Origin: Paenibacillus catalpae
GTDB lineage: Bacteria; Bacillota; Bacilli; Paenibacillales; Paenibacillaceae
DNA: 64,000 nt
Assembly: GCF_900112695.1 (NCBI RefSeq)
Contig: NZ_FOMT01000001.1
Coordinates: 682,001 to 746,000, forward strand
Direction: 5' to 3'
Made by a program: the position numbers and the translations under genes. Numbering within the stretch: the first letter of the stretch is position 1; the number at the start of each line of letters is the position of its first letter. Positions 6,701 through 15,766 of the stretch are shown piece after piece. The notes under the pieces were generated by a model. That model was not told the DNA's origin and searched no databases. It saw nothing but the letters and a program-made list of their open reading frames with translations.

Positions 6701-9700
6701 TTGAAGAGAAAAAGAATGAAACAAGCTTTATTGGTCACCTTCTCGACCGCAATGTTGTTTAGCTTGATTATGAAACAGGCTGCCCATGCAGAGTCTTACG
6801 AGCAGACATCGGGGCACTTCCTTTCACCCGCAACTGATACGGCAGGTGAAGGGGCTAGTCGAATTATTGTGAAATATAAAGATGGAGCGGCGGATCGACA
6901 TCAATTGTATGCGAAATATGCTTTAACGGCGATGGAGCAGTTGAAAGTATCCAATTCCAGTTTGGACGTATTGGAGGTTTCTCCTGGTTCGGATGTTGCG
7001 AAAGTGATCGATTCGTTGGAGAAAGATCCGAATGTGCTCTACGCGGAGCCGGATTTCCAAATTCAGAGAACGAGCTCGGCGGGGGATATCCAGAGTACAC
7101 CGGTTAAACAGAGTCAAGGCGGTTTGCCAGCGGGTAGCAACTCTGTCGTACCAACTGCGTCTGTTGAGGAATTTGTGTCCTCCATTCCTTCCCTTCCTAA
7201 CGATCCGAATTTCTATGAACAATGGGGCCTCAATAACATCGGGCAATATTTGCCAAACCTGCAACCTTCAATGGCTCAATGGGATATCGATATTAACGCT
7301 CCTGAAGCATGGGGAATAACGCAGGGTGCCAGTGATGCGATTGTAGCCGTTATTGATACGGGCGTTGAAATCAATCACCCTGACCTGCAAGACAGCATTT
7401 GGACAAACGAAGGCGAAGTAGCTGGCAATGGGAAGGATGATGATGGCAACGGCTTTGTAGATGACGTTCACGGCTGGAATTTCTTTGGCGGCAATAATTC
7501 GCTCTACAACGTATTTGATGAAGATCTTCTGGGTACGCAAATGGCCGGTGTGATTGCCGCAACTGCGAATAACGGGATTGGAATTTCCGGTGTCGCGCCA
7601 AATGCTAAGATCATGCCACTCAAAGTTATAGGGGCCAATGGGGCCGGTTACTTATCTGATGTCATCTGGGCCATTGAATACGCTGAACGTATGGGTGCCA
7701 AAGTGGTTAACATTAGTTGGTCTTTAACGGAATACAGCCAGGCGTTAAAGGATGCCATCGATGGCTCTTCCATGCTGTTTGTTACGATCGGCGGTATGGA
7801 CTATTTGAACAGCAAGGATGTGGTTCCCGAATATCCGGCGGCCTATGACAGTGACAATATCCTCTCCGTATCCGGGGTAAACCCTCATGGTGAGTCATTC
7901 TTTGGTTCTGTCCGAGGGAAGAGTGTAGATCTATCCGCGCCAAACGAGTTCATATGGACGACCATTCCAAGCAGAAACCCCGGGCTTGGCGCACAAATCG
8001 CGGGTGGCAAATATAAAGTTCTCTATAATGGGATCGGCTTTGAGAATATAACATCGTCGGATGATTCGCAGCAAGACGCTTTCGATCGGGCGATGCAGTA
8101 CTTTGGTAAGCAGAACCCCTCCATTCTTCTTGTACAGGATGATGAATGGCAAGCCATTGATAACGGAGCCAATTATTTGCCACTCTATCAATCTTTGCTC
8201 GACGCTTCAGGCTATCAATATGACACCCTGACCGTTAATTATGGTGACGATGGCCCCTCTCTAGAAAAGTTGAAACCATATGATCTTGTCGTTTGGTTTA
8301 CAGGGGCCGGAGTAGGTTTTGAATGGCAGAATTTTGATGTTGATATATACACGACTCCGCTGAAGGAATCGGACCAAGCGAGCTTGAGTGCCTATTTGCA
8401 AGGCGGAGGAAATTTATTGCTATCAGGTTCATCCCCGCTGCTAGGTAATGAGTATTCTTCCTTTGTGAATGATGTTCTACATTTGGATGTCATAAGGATG
8501 AACAATTGGAGGGCCGGTGAAGACTGGGAACACGCGGAGGGAGCGCCTGGCACGATCAATGAGGGGCTGTCATTCGACATGTATTCGTTTGGGTCATACG
8601 AAGACGTGATATCAAACGACCCTTCCATAACGACTGTCAATTTAAACGCGGAGCTTGATGATTATAGCTATAGTTCAGGCGGCTTTGAATTTCCCGCAGC
8701 CTTTGCTTCGGGGGTTGCCGCATTAATTTACAGCGAATATCCGTCAGAGGACGCTTCCATTATCAGGGAAAGAATGATCCTTAGCGGCAAGCCGTTATAT
8801 CGTGAAGATGATTTTACAGCCGATACAATGGTGGATGCGTATAAAGCGCTGACCGATAATGATCTTCCAGGTCAACCTTATACCGAAACGACTTATACCG
8901 ATACAATTGCTGCAGAGACGGATGCTCATGATGTGTATTATATCCACTTGAATAAAGGCGACAAGCTGGACCTTAATCTGGCAGGGGATTCGGGTACGGA
9001 CTTCGACTTGAACCTGTTTGATTCGACGGCCCAATCTTTATATGACACCAACAAAGTCGCAGCTAGCTCTGCAATTAGGGGAAGCTCCACTGAAATGATT
9101 TCATATGTGGCGACAGAAACAGGGAATTATTTTATCGACATAAATGCTTTCAGCGGCGCAGGCGGATACACCATCAGCGCGCAACGAACCCTTATTCATG
9201 AGACGGGAACCTACGAGGACAGCGATGCGGCTCTTATCTTTACCGGTCCTTGGTCGAACAAATCGGATGCCAAGCATTCGGGCGGTACAGCGAAGCAGTT
9301 GGACGCAGCAGGAAACGTTGATTTCTCCTTTACAGGCGGCCAAATTGAATGGATCGGCTATAAAAATGATGAGCAAGGCATTGCAGATGTTTATATCGAT
9401 GGAGTGAAAGTGAAATCGGCATCGCTGTTCAGCGAATCTTTGCAAACGCAGCAAATCCTCTTCAGCGAGTCATTGCCTTATGGAGGACATACGATCTCCG
9501 TCAAATGGACGGGGAAATCGGATCCGGCAGCAAAGAAATCGACGAATTCAATTAATATTGATGCGTTTCGCGTAGTGACCGAAACCGATGTGTATACGGT
9601 GAAAACAGAAGAACTAGATCCATCGTTTGCGTATTACGGAACGTGGAACGCTTTGGATAACGTGAACTATTCAGGCGGCCGGATCAAAACGACAAGCAGT

Positions 9701-10396
9701 AAAGGTTCCTTCGTCGATATTCCGTTTACGGGTTCGAAGGTAGTGCTGCTGGCTTCTACCATGCCTTCGGGAGGGAAAGCGAAAATAGTGATAGATAATA
9801 AACCGGAAACAGCAAAAATAGTAGATTTCTATAGCTTATCTTCTCGTTACCAGGCTGCTGTGTTTGATTCAGGTGAACTGGAATACGGAAGTCATTCGCT
9901 TAGAGTGATCAACATGGGCGAACATCAGACGAGCTCCACTGGGTTTGCGATTGATGTTGACGCGATTATGGTAACGAAGTCTTCATCCGTGAATGAAATA
10001 ACAAAACGGTTCGAAGAAAGCAATCCATACGTCAACCTGCATGGCGCTTGGACTTTCACGATGAATAGCCAATATTCGGATAGAAGTGCCGCCTATACCA
10101 ACCTTGCAGGAAACTATGCGGAGCTTTATTTCGACGGAACGAAGGTGAAAGTGTTGGCGACTGCTGGGCCTAATAGAGGGAAAATTGATGTTTATATGGA
10201 TGGGAATCTAGTAACGGGCGAGCCAATTGATCTGTATAGAGAAACCTATCAATTTCAAGTTCCTATCTTTGAATCTGCAGATTTGTCCGTCGGAAGTCAT
10301 ACCATCAAAGTCGTGAATGCAGGGGAGAAGAACGAGCAATCTTCCGGAAATTATGTATCTATTGATGCCTTCCTTGTAACTAGTGTTCTGAAATAA
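6701..10396 (+). CDS. Subtilase-fold secreted protein lacking catalytic residues (pseudoprotease)
   Basis: A protein of 1,231 residues from a TTG start (GGGAGGAG eight bases upstream). A signal peptide ends near AHAES; a subtilase propeptide-like region (about 50-125, ending NVLYAEPDFQIQ) precedes an S8 fold (about 165-720). Compared with its paralog at 15767, catalytic Asp219 is kept (VIDTGV), but the HGT motif reads LLGT with Leu277 in the His position, the AAGND oxyanion motif reads IGGMD with Met366 for Asn, and GTSFAAP reads GFEFPAA with Glu663 for Ser. A Rossmann-like insert (about 425-655) interrupts the fold. A PPC domain (about 731-825) and three beta-sandwich modules (from about 834, 969 and 1104) follow. 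It should not be proteolytic. The frame is intact, so this is a diverged gene, not a decaying one. Confidence 0.85.
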   Translation: MKRKRMKQALLVTFSTAMLFSLIMKQAAHAESYEQTSGHFLSPATDTAGEGASRIIVKYKDGAADRHQLYAKYALTAMEQLKVSNSSLDVLEVSPGSDVAKVIDSLEKDPNVLYAEPDFQIQRTSSAGDIQSTPVKQSQGGLPAGSNSVVPTASVEEFVSSIPSLPNDPNFYEQWGLNNIGQYLPNLQPSMAQWDIDINAPEAWGITQGASDAIVAVIDTGVEINHPDLQDSIWTNEGEVAGNGKDDDGNGFVDDVHGWNFFGGNNSLYNVFDEDLLGTQMAGVIAATANNGIGISGVAPNAKIMPLKVIGANGAGYLSDVIWAIEYAERMGAKVVNISWSLTEYSQALKDAIDGSSMLFVTIGGMDYLNSKDVVPEYPAAYDSDNILSVSGVNPHGESFFGSVRGKSVDLSAPNEFIWTTIPSRNPGLGAQIAGGKYKVLYNGIGFENITSSDDSQQDAFDRAMQYFGKQNPSILLVQDDEWQAIDNGANYLPLYQSLLDASGYQYDTLTVNYGDDGPSLEKLKPYDLVVWFTGAGVGFEWQNFDVDIYTTPLKESDQASLSAYLQGGGNLLLSGSSPLLGNEYSSFVNDVLHLDVIRMNNWRAGEDWEHAEGAPGTINEGLSFDMYSFGSYEDVISNDPSITTVNLNAELDDYSYSSGGFEFPAAFASGVAALIYSEYPSEDASIIRERMILSGKPLYREDDFTADTMVDAYKALTDNDLPGQPYTETTYTDTIAAETDAHDVYYIHLNKGDKLDLNLAGDSGTDFDLNLFDSTAQSLYDTNKVAASSAIRGSSTEMISYVATETGNYFIDINAFSGAGGYTISAQRTLIHETGTYEDSDAALIFTGPWSNKSDAKHSGGTAKQLDAAGNVDFSFTGGQIEWIGYKNDEQGIADVYIDGVKVKSASLFSESLQTQQILFSESLPYGGHTISVKWTGKSDPAAKKSTNSINIDAFRVVTETDVYTVKTEELDPSFAYYGTWNALDNVNYSGGRIKTTSSKGSFVDIPFTGSKVVLLASTMPSGGKAKIVIDNKPETAKIVDFYSLSSRYQAAVFDSGELEYGSHSLRVINMGEHQTSSTGFAIDVDAIMVTKSSSVNEITKRFEESNPYVNLHGAWTFTMNSQYSDRSAAYTNLAGNYAELYFDGTKVKVLATAGPNRGKIDVYMDGNLVTGEPIDLYRETYQFQVPIFESADLSVGSHTIKVVNAGEKNEQSSGNYVSIDAFLVTSVLK

Positions 10397-10449
10397 ATGG
10401 TAGAGAGAATTGCGGACATCATTATCCTTTTGGAAATGGGGAATACAAC

Positions 10450-13400
10450 TTGAAGAAATTATATGTGAAGAAGATCGTCTCATTCTCAGCGGCCTTGCTT
10501 CTGGCGTTTCAAGGTTCGGCTTACAGCTCAGCTGCGGTTACTGTCAGTACAATTCAACCCGATGCCATATTAAAGTCAATTCAGGAGAGGATCTCTGGAG
10601 CAACAAAAGGCACGGACTCCGAAGCAACAACAGACGTATATGTCTCTCCTGAGATCGATACCGATTCGTCTGACAAGGTAAGGGTAATCGTTCAGTTGAG
10701 CGGTTCTCCTGTATCGGTAGGGAAATACAACCTCCGCCTGCAAAAGAAATCTTTAACTGCACAAACGATCCAGTCGCTGGAAAAGGCTGTTAACACGGAG
10801 CAATCAGCCTTCTTAAGCAAAGCTAGCTCTGAGGGTGTAAGCCTGAAGGTGAATCGCAAGTATAACACGGTCATGAATGGCTTCGAAGTGACGGTTCCCG
10901 CTAATCAAATTGCGGAATTGGCGAAGATGCCTGGAGTGAAGGGTATCTATGAGAACAAGATGTATTATCCGCTTGAGACCGCTGTCGCTGATGCGCCGGA
11001 AACGACGGATAGTGGAGATGAACTCTTTGATATCAACCCGCTGGAACAGCTTGGTGTACCTGAGGCATGGGCGCAAGGCTTAACCGGCGAGGGGATGAAA
11101 GTCGGGGTTCTCGATACAGGGGTGGATTATCTCCACCCGGATTTAAAGGATGCTTATGCTGGAGGCTATGACGTCTTCCATGATGACGCAGACCCTTACG
11201 AAGATTTGCCCAGTGAGTCTGAACATTATGAAGGCTCCTACCACGGAACGCATGTATCGGGTACGATTGTCGGAAGAGCCGTGAACGATACTGAAATTCC
11301 AGTTCAGAAAGGGGTCGCTTACGAAGCAGAGTTGTATTCGTATAAGGTTTTGGGAAAAACACTGCAAGTTGACGGTTCATGGCAAGACAGCGGCAGCTCC
11401 GCAATAATCATTGCCGGTATTGAGCGAGCCGTTAAAGATGGAATGGATGTTATCAATATGTCACTGGGATCGGATATGGATAAAGATCCCTATACGGCTG
11501 AATCGATTGCGGTGAATAATGCGACACTTGCTGGAGTTGTTGTTGTTGTAGCTAATGGCAATGCGGGGGATTCCGGGCCGTATTATTATTCGATGGGGTC
11601 GCCTGCTAGTGCGCCTTTCTCCTTTTCTGTAGCGGCTTCAAACAGCAAGTACAGCAAATACGCAACTACCTTCACAAGCAGTTTTAAATCACAGACCATG
11701 GTCCCTGTGACTACAACAATCGAAGACAATGATCCGTCGATTGCGTGGGGGTCTAACTGGAGTCAGGTGGACGACCCCCAATACACTGACGGTCATGCCC
11801 ATGTTGCTAGCAGCGGGGGACCGACAGTTACTTACTCATTTGAGGGAACAGGCGTGAAGTTGCTGGCTTCCAAAACGCCGAACAGCGGACAATTGATGGT
11901 TCTAGTGGATAATGGTGAGAGTTATGTCGCTCCTTCAATAGATTTATATAGCGAAACACAAGAGAATCAGGTAAATGTGTTGGAAGTGACCAACTTGACG
12001 AATGGTCCTCACACGCTTTCGATTATGAAAACAGGGCAAAACCCCGATTCGACGGGTACCGACTCAATCATTGACCAGATTCAGGTGACAAGCCTCGTGC
12101 CTGCGTCTTCAACCGAACCGGAAACCGAGCCAGAGACCAAGCCGGATCCGGAAATCGTGCCGGAAGCGACTACTACGATCGAAGATAATGATCCATCGAT
12201 TGCGTGGGGGTTTAACTGGAGTCAGTTAGATGATCCCCAATACACCGCCGGTCATGCCCATGTTGCTAGCAGCGGGGGACCGACAGTTACTTACTCATTT
12301 GAGGGAACAGGCGTGAAGTTGCTGGCTTCCAAAACGCCGAGCAGCGGACAATTGATGATTCTAGTGGATAATGGTGAGAGTTATGTCGCTCCTTCAATAG
12401 ATTTATATAGCGAAACGCAAGAGAATCAGGTAACGGTGTTGGAAGTGACTAACTTGAAGGATGGTCCACACACGCTTTCGATTATGAAAACAGGGCAAAA
12501 CCCTGCTTCGACGGGCACTGACTCGATCATTGATCAGATTCAGGTGACAGGTCCCGTGGCAAATACGTTAGAACCAGTAGACACGACAGATACGGTACAA
12601 TCGATAGACAAAGTAGACTCGGCAGAGGAATTTGACGAATATTCGATTGACTTGGTTTCTTGGAAGAATGGTGAAGCAAATTTCGAAGAGATGTTTGGTG
12701 CGGCTCCTGTCGAAGCTGTATACGTGGGGCTGGGCGATGAGTCTGATTATAATAATGTCGATGTTGAAGGTAAAATCGCCCTTGTTTCACGCGGATATAT
12801 TGATTTAGTTAGTAAAATTGATAATGCCAAAGAGCATGGAGCGAAAGCCATCATTATGTTTAACGGCATCAATAAGGCCGTTGACGGTGTGGATGTCCCT
12901 GATCTATCTGAATCCATTGACGGGAGAGACGGTCCGATAGGCGATGTGCTTGCAGTAGGAGCAACTCCTAATGGCTTGCCGACATTCGATATGGCAGGTT
13001 TGGAAGGACGAGCTCTCGCAAGACAAATACTGGTTCATTCAGGGGAACATCTATACTTTACATTCAATGAGTCTTTTAATGAAGTGATTGACAACGGAGA
13101 TCATATTGCTTCGTTTAGCTCCCGAGGACCTGTGTCGGATGAGAACTACACCATTAAGCCGGATATCAGCGCACCTGGTGTCAATATTTATTCGACTTGG
13201 CCTGTCTATGGGAATACTAATCCGGATGCCAATTACGATGAAGCCTACAATCGAATTAGCGGAACGAGTATGGCTGCTCCGCATATTGCCGGTCTTGCAG
13301 TGCTCTTGAAGCAATTGCATCCGGATTGGACGCCATTCGATATTCGCGCCGCATTGGCTAATACGTCAGATTTGTTGAGTGATAAGGAAGGCATGTTGTA

Positions 13401-15651
13401 CGATGTCTATTCACAAGGCGCGGGACGTGCGGACTTGGCGAATGCCATCAAGACGCCGGCGTTGCTGAAGGCGATGGATGACACGACGATTTACGATGAG
13501 AAAATGAACCTGAAAACATTGGCAAGCCAAGCGGTCAGTCTCAGCTTCGGGACCTTGGAGGCAGGAGCGGATGCTATCTCCAAGCCATTACGATTGGAAA
13601 ATAAATCGTCCGATTCTGTAACCTATACGGCCAAAGTGGAGATGCATTCGTTAGTAACGTCAGATCCGAACGATCCGATTATTACGCCTGATACGAGTAA
13701 TGTTGAAGTTACGCTGGGGAATGTGGATGAGACGGGTCAAATTACCGCAGCCGCAAAAGGCGTGTACGACTTTACATTGTCTGCAAAGGCTATAGCAAAC
13801 GCAACTCACGGCGTGTATGAGGGAGAGGTTATTCTAGAAAGCGAGGAGTTCCCGGCGCTGCATCTGCCATTTGTCATTCATATAGGCGATGATGTGGACG
13901 ACAACGACTTTCCAATTAAGAATGTTCAATTGTCGGACCTAAAGCTTTCTCCTCTATACAATCCAGTCGATCTATCCTTCACATTAAATGTGGAAAATAT
14001 TAATTACATCGTAGTATATGTAACGAATTCGGATGGATATATACTTGGAACGATTGGAACGATGTATGCGGAGGATTTAAGTTATCTTCCTGTTGGTAAC
14101 ATCTTGTTTGAACAGATCGATGGAACTTATCTCACATCCAGTAGTTTACCGGACCTTGATGGAAATCCGGATACAGAGATTTTGCAAGATGGGAAGTATT
14201 CTCTTCTTATTGCCGGTCTGCATCTGGATGAGAATGGGAGGGAAGTAGAAAAGGATACTCAGGTTGTTTTCGAAAACTTAGTAGTCGATCATTCCTACAA
14301 CTCTGGCAAGCCGGTCGATCCGGTTGATCCGGTTGACCCTGTCGATCCAGTTGACCCTGGCAACCCAGGCGGAGGCGGAGGCGGCTCCGGCGAAGTAATA
14401 ATTGATACACCTGCTACTGAAACAACCAACAATCTGGAAGTGCTGGAATCTGTTGTCAAGAAAGGACAGTCAGAGGTATCTGTAAAAGGTAAATCAGAAA
14501 TAGTGGGAACAAAACTCGCGGTATCGGTGCAGGACGATGATTGGAAGAAAGCGCTGGATACGGCGAAGCAATCAAAATCTGCGCTCATCATCGGCGTGTC
14601 TTCCGAAACCAAGGAAGCTCAGTTGACGCTAACCAAAGAGCAATTGGCGGAGCTGAAGGGTATGCCGGACGACAGCTCAATTATTCTCTCGTGGAATAAT
14701 GCGACCGTATCATTGCCGCTATCGGCATTGAAGCAAGTGCCGGCAGGAAGCGATCTTGTCGTGACGATCAACGAAGCAGTAGACAGCAAGCCGGCATTTA
14801 CGGAGGAGCATGCAGATGCCGCTCTGCTGGGAACTCCATATGAAATCACAGTGGAAATCAAGGCAAACGGCCAATCAAAGCCGTTCGAGGTATCTCCTGA
14901 TCAGGCTGTACAATTCGCATTCCTGCTCAATAACGGAGTAGATGCGAATTCGGTCGGCGTACTGTATACAGAAGGAGCTAAAGCGTATCCGGCTCCGGCG
15001 AAATTTACAGCGACCAAGGACGGCAATACGGTTGTTACGGTTACGCGTTCCGGATTCGGAACCTATGTTGCAGCGAATCGGGATGTTACGTTTAGCGACA
15101 TTGACACTTCTTGGGCGAAAACCCAGATTCAATTACTTGCGAACAAATTCATCCTGAATGGAACGTCAGAGTCCACGTTCTCGCCGAAAAGCAACGTGAC
15201 CCGCGCGCAATTTGCAACCATGTTGGTTAATGCATTGGGCTTGTCCAAGCAAGCTGCGGATGCCCCATTCGGCGATGTGAGCAAAGGCGATTGGTTTGCG
15301 GAAGATGTAGCAACAGCATATGCAGCAGGACTTATTACAGGATCGAATGGCGAGTTCAGACCTAATGACGAAATCAGCCGCCAAGAGCTGGCAGTGATGC
15401 TCGTTAGAGCACTTGAACTCCGTAATAATCTAGGAGCGGCAGACAACGCAGCTGGCAAGTTGTATGGGGATGCCGAACAATTCGGAGGCTTCGCCCAAGC
15501 AAGCATTGAAGCCGTAACGAAGGCGGGATTGATGAACGGTTCTGAAGTAAACGGCGAGTTCTATTTCCGCCCGAACGATTCAACGACTCGGGCAGAAGCA
15601 GCAAAGGTTCTGCTGGAATTGCTTGCCTCCGCCAATCTGATTAATAAGTAA
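10450..15651 (+). CDS. Vpr-like S8 subtilase with SLH cell-wall anchor
   Basis: A protein of 1,733 residues from a TTG start. In order: signal peptide; inhibitor-I9 propeptide (about 75-175); catalytic fold with Asp222 (VLDTGV), His265 (YHGTHVSG) and Ser940 (ISGTSMAAPH); two nearly identical 127-residue beta-sandwich modules inserted at about 421-547 and 574-700; a protease-associated (PA) domain (about 735-860); an Fn3-like region; a linker of PVDP repeats and glycines (about 1285-1315); and three SLH domains over the last 200 residues (for example FSDIDTSWAKTQIQLLA). All triad residues are present, so it should be an active protease bound to secondary cell-wall polymer. The inserted modules resemble the C-terminal modules of the flanking subtilases. 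It starts 54 bases after the previous gene with no terminator, suggesting one operon. Confidence 0.92.
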   Translation: MKKLYVKKIVSFSAALLLAFQGSAYSSAAVTVSTIQPDAILKSIQERISGATKGTDSEATTDVYVSPEIDTDSSDKVRVIVQLSGSPVSVGKYNLRLQKKSLTAQTIQSLEKAVNTEQSAFLSKASSEGVSLKVNRKYNTVMNGFEVTVPANQIAELAKMPGVKGIYENKMYYPLETAVADAPETTDSGDELFDINPLEQLGVPEAWAQGLTGEGMKVGVLDTGVDYLHPDLKDAYAGGYDVFHDDADPYEDLPSESEHYEGSYHGTHVSGTIVGRAVNDTEIPVQKGVAYEAELYSYKVLGKTLQVDGSWQDSGSSAIIIAGIERAVKDGMDVINMSLGSDMDKDPYTAESIAVNNATLAGVVVVVANGNAGDSGPYYYSMGSPASAPFSFSVAASNSKYSKYATTFTSSFKSQTMVPVTTTIEDNDPSIAWGSNWSQVDDPQYTDGHAHVASSGGPTVTYSFEGTGVKLLASKTPNSGQLMVLVDNGESYVAPSIDLYSETQENQVNVLEVTNLTNGPHTLSIMKTGQNPDSTGTDSIIDQIQVTSLVPASSTEPETEPETKPDPEIVPEATTTIEDNDPSIAWGFNWSQLDDPQYTAGHAHVASSGGPTVTYSFEGTGVKLLASKTPSSGQLMILVDNGESYVAPSIDLYSETQENQVTVLEVTNLKDGPHTLSIMKTGQNPASTGTDSIIDQIQVTGPVANTLEPVDTTDTVQSIDKVDSAEEFDEYSIDLVSWKNGEANFEEMFGAAPVEAVYVGLGDESDYNNVDVEGKIALVSRGYIDLVSKIDNAKEHGAKAIIMFNGINKAVDGVDVPDLSESIDGRDGPIGDVLAVGATPNGLPTFDMAGLEGRALARQILVHSGEHLYFTFNESFNEVIDNGDHIASFSSRGPVSDENYTIKPDISAPGVNIYSTWPVYGNTNPDANYDEAYNRISGTSMAAPHIAGLAVLLKQLHPDWTPFDIRAALANTSDLLSDKEGMLYDVYSQGAGRADLANAIKTPALLKAMDDTTIYDEKMNLKTLASQAVSLSFGTLEAGADAISKPLRLENKSSDSVTYTAKVEMHSLVTSDPNDPIITPDTSNVEVTLGNVDETGQITAAAKGVYDFTLSAKAIANATHGVYEGEVILESEEFPALHLPFVIHIGDDVDDNDFPIKNVQLSDLKLSPLYNPVDLSFTLNVENINYIVVYVTNSDGYILGTIGTMYAEDLSYLPVGNILFEQIDGTYLTSSSLPDLDGNPDTEILQDGKYSLLIAGLHLDENGREVEKDTQVVFENLVVDHSYNSGKPVDPVDPVDPVDPVDPGNPGGGGGGSGEVIIDTPATETTNNLEVLESVVKKGQSEVSVKGKSEIVGTKLAVSVQDDDWKKALDTAKQSKSALIIGVSSETKEAQLTLTKEQLAELKGMPDDSSIILSWNNATVSLPLSALKQVPAGSDLVVTINEAVDSKPAFTEEHADAALLGTPYEITVEIKANGQSKPFEVSPDQAVQFAFLLNNGVDANSVGVLYTEGAKAYPAPAKFTATKDGNTVVTVTRSGFGTYVAANRDVTFSDIDTSWAKTQIQLLANKFILNGTSESTFSPKSNVTRAQFATMLVNALGLSKQAADAPFGDVSKGDWFAEDVATAYAAGLITGSNGEFRPNDEISRQELAVMLVRALELRNNLGAADNAAGKLYGDAEQFGGFAQASIEAVTKAGLMNGSEVNGEFYFRPNDSTTRAEAAKVLLELLASANLINK
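11710..12090 (+). repeat. Internal tandem module, copy A (381 bp)
   Basis: It encodes one beta-sandwich module starting TTTIEDNDPSIAWG and ending DSIIDQIQVT. It is nearly identical at DNA level to copy B 459 bases downstream, including many third-codon positions, which indicates a recent duplication. Confidence 0.9.
12169..12549 (+). repeat. Internal tandem module, copy B (381 bp)
   Basis: This is the second copy of the beta-sandwich module, the same length as copy A and separated from it by a Pro/Glu/Thr-rich linker (TEPETEPETKPDPEIVPEA). The few differences include SNWSQVDD changed to FNWSQLDD. Confidence 0.9.
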
Positions 15652-15671
15652 CATGTCTGATTGAGCAGCCG

Positions 15672-15719
15672 AAGGTCGGTATGGAGCTGAGACTACAAGC
15701 TCGAGTGGATACCGGCCTT
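15672..15719 (+). other. Inter-cistronic stem-loop between subtilase genes 2 and 3
   Basis: An 11-bp stem (15672-15682 with 15709-15719, one G-U pair) encloses a loop that itself contains GAGCT/AGCTC. No T-run follows, so it is not a simple terminator. It may stabilise or stop processing of the polycistronic mRNA. Confidence 0.5.
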
Positions 15720-15766
15720 AGGCGGCTTACAAGCATCCATTTTGGGTTACAGAAGGAGCGAAAAAC

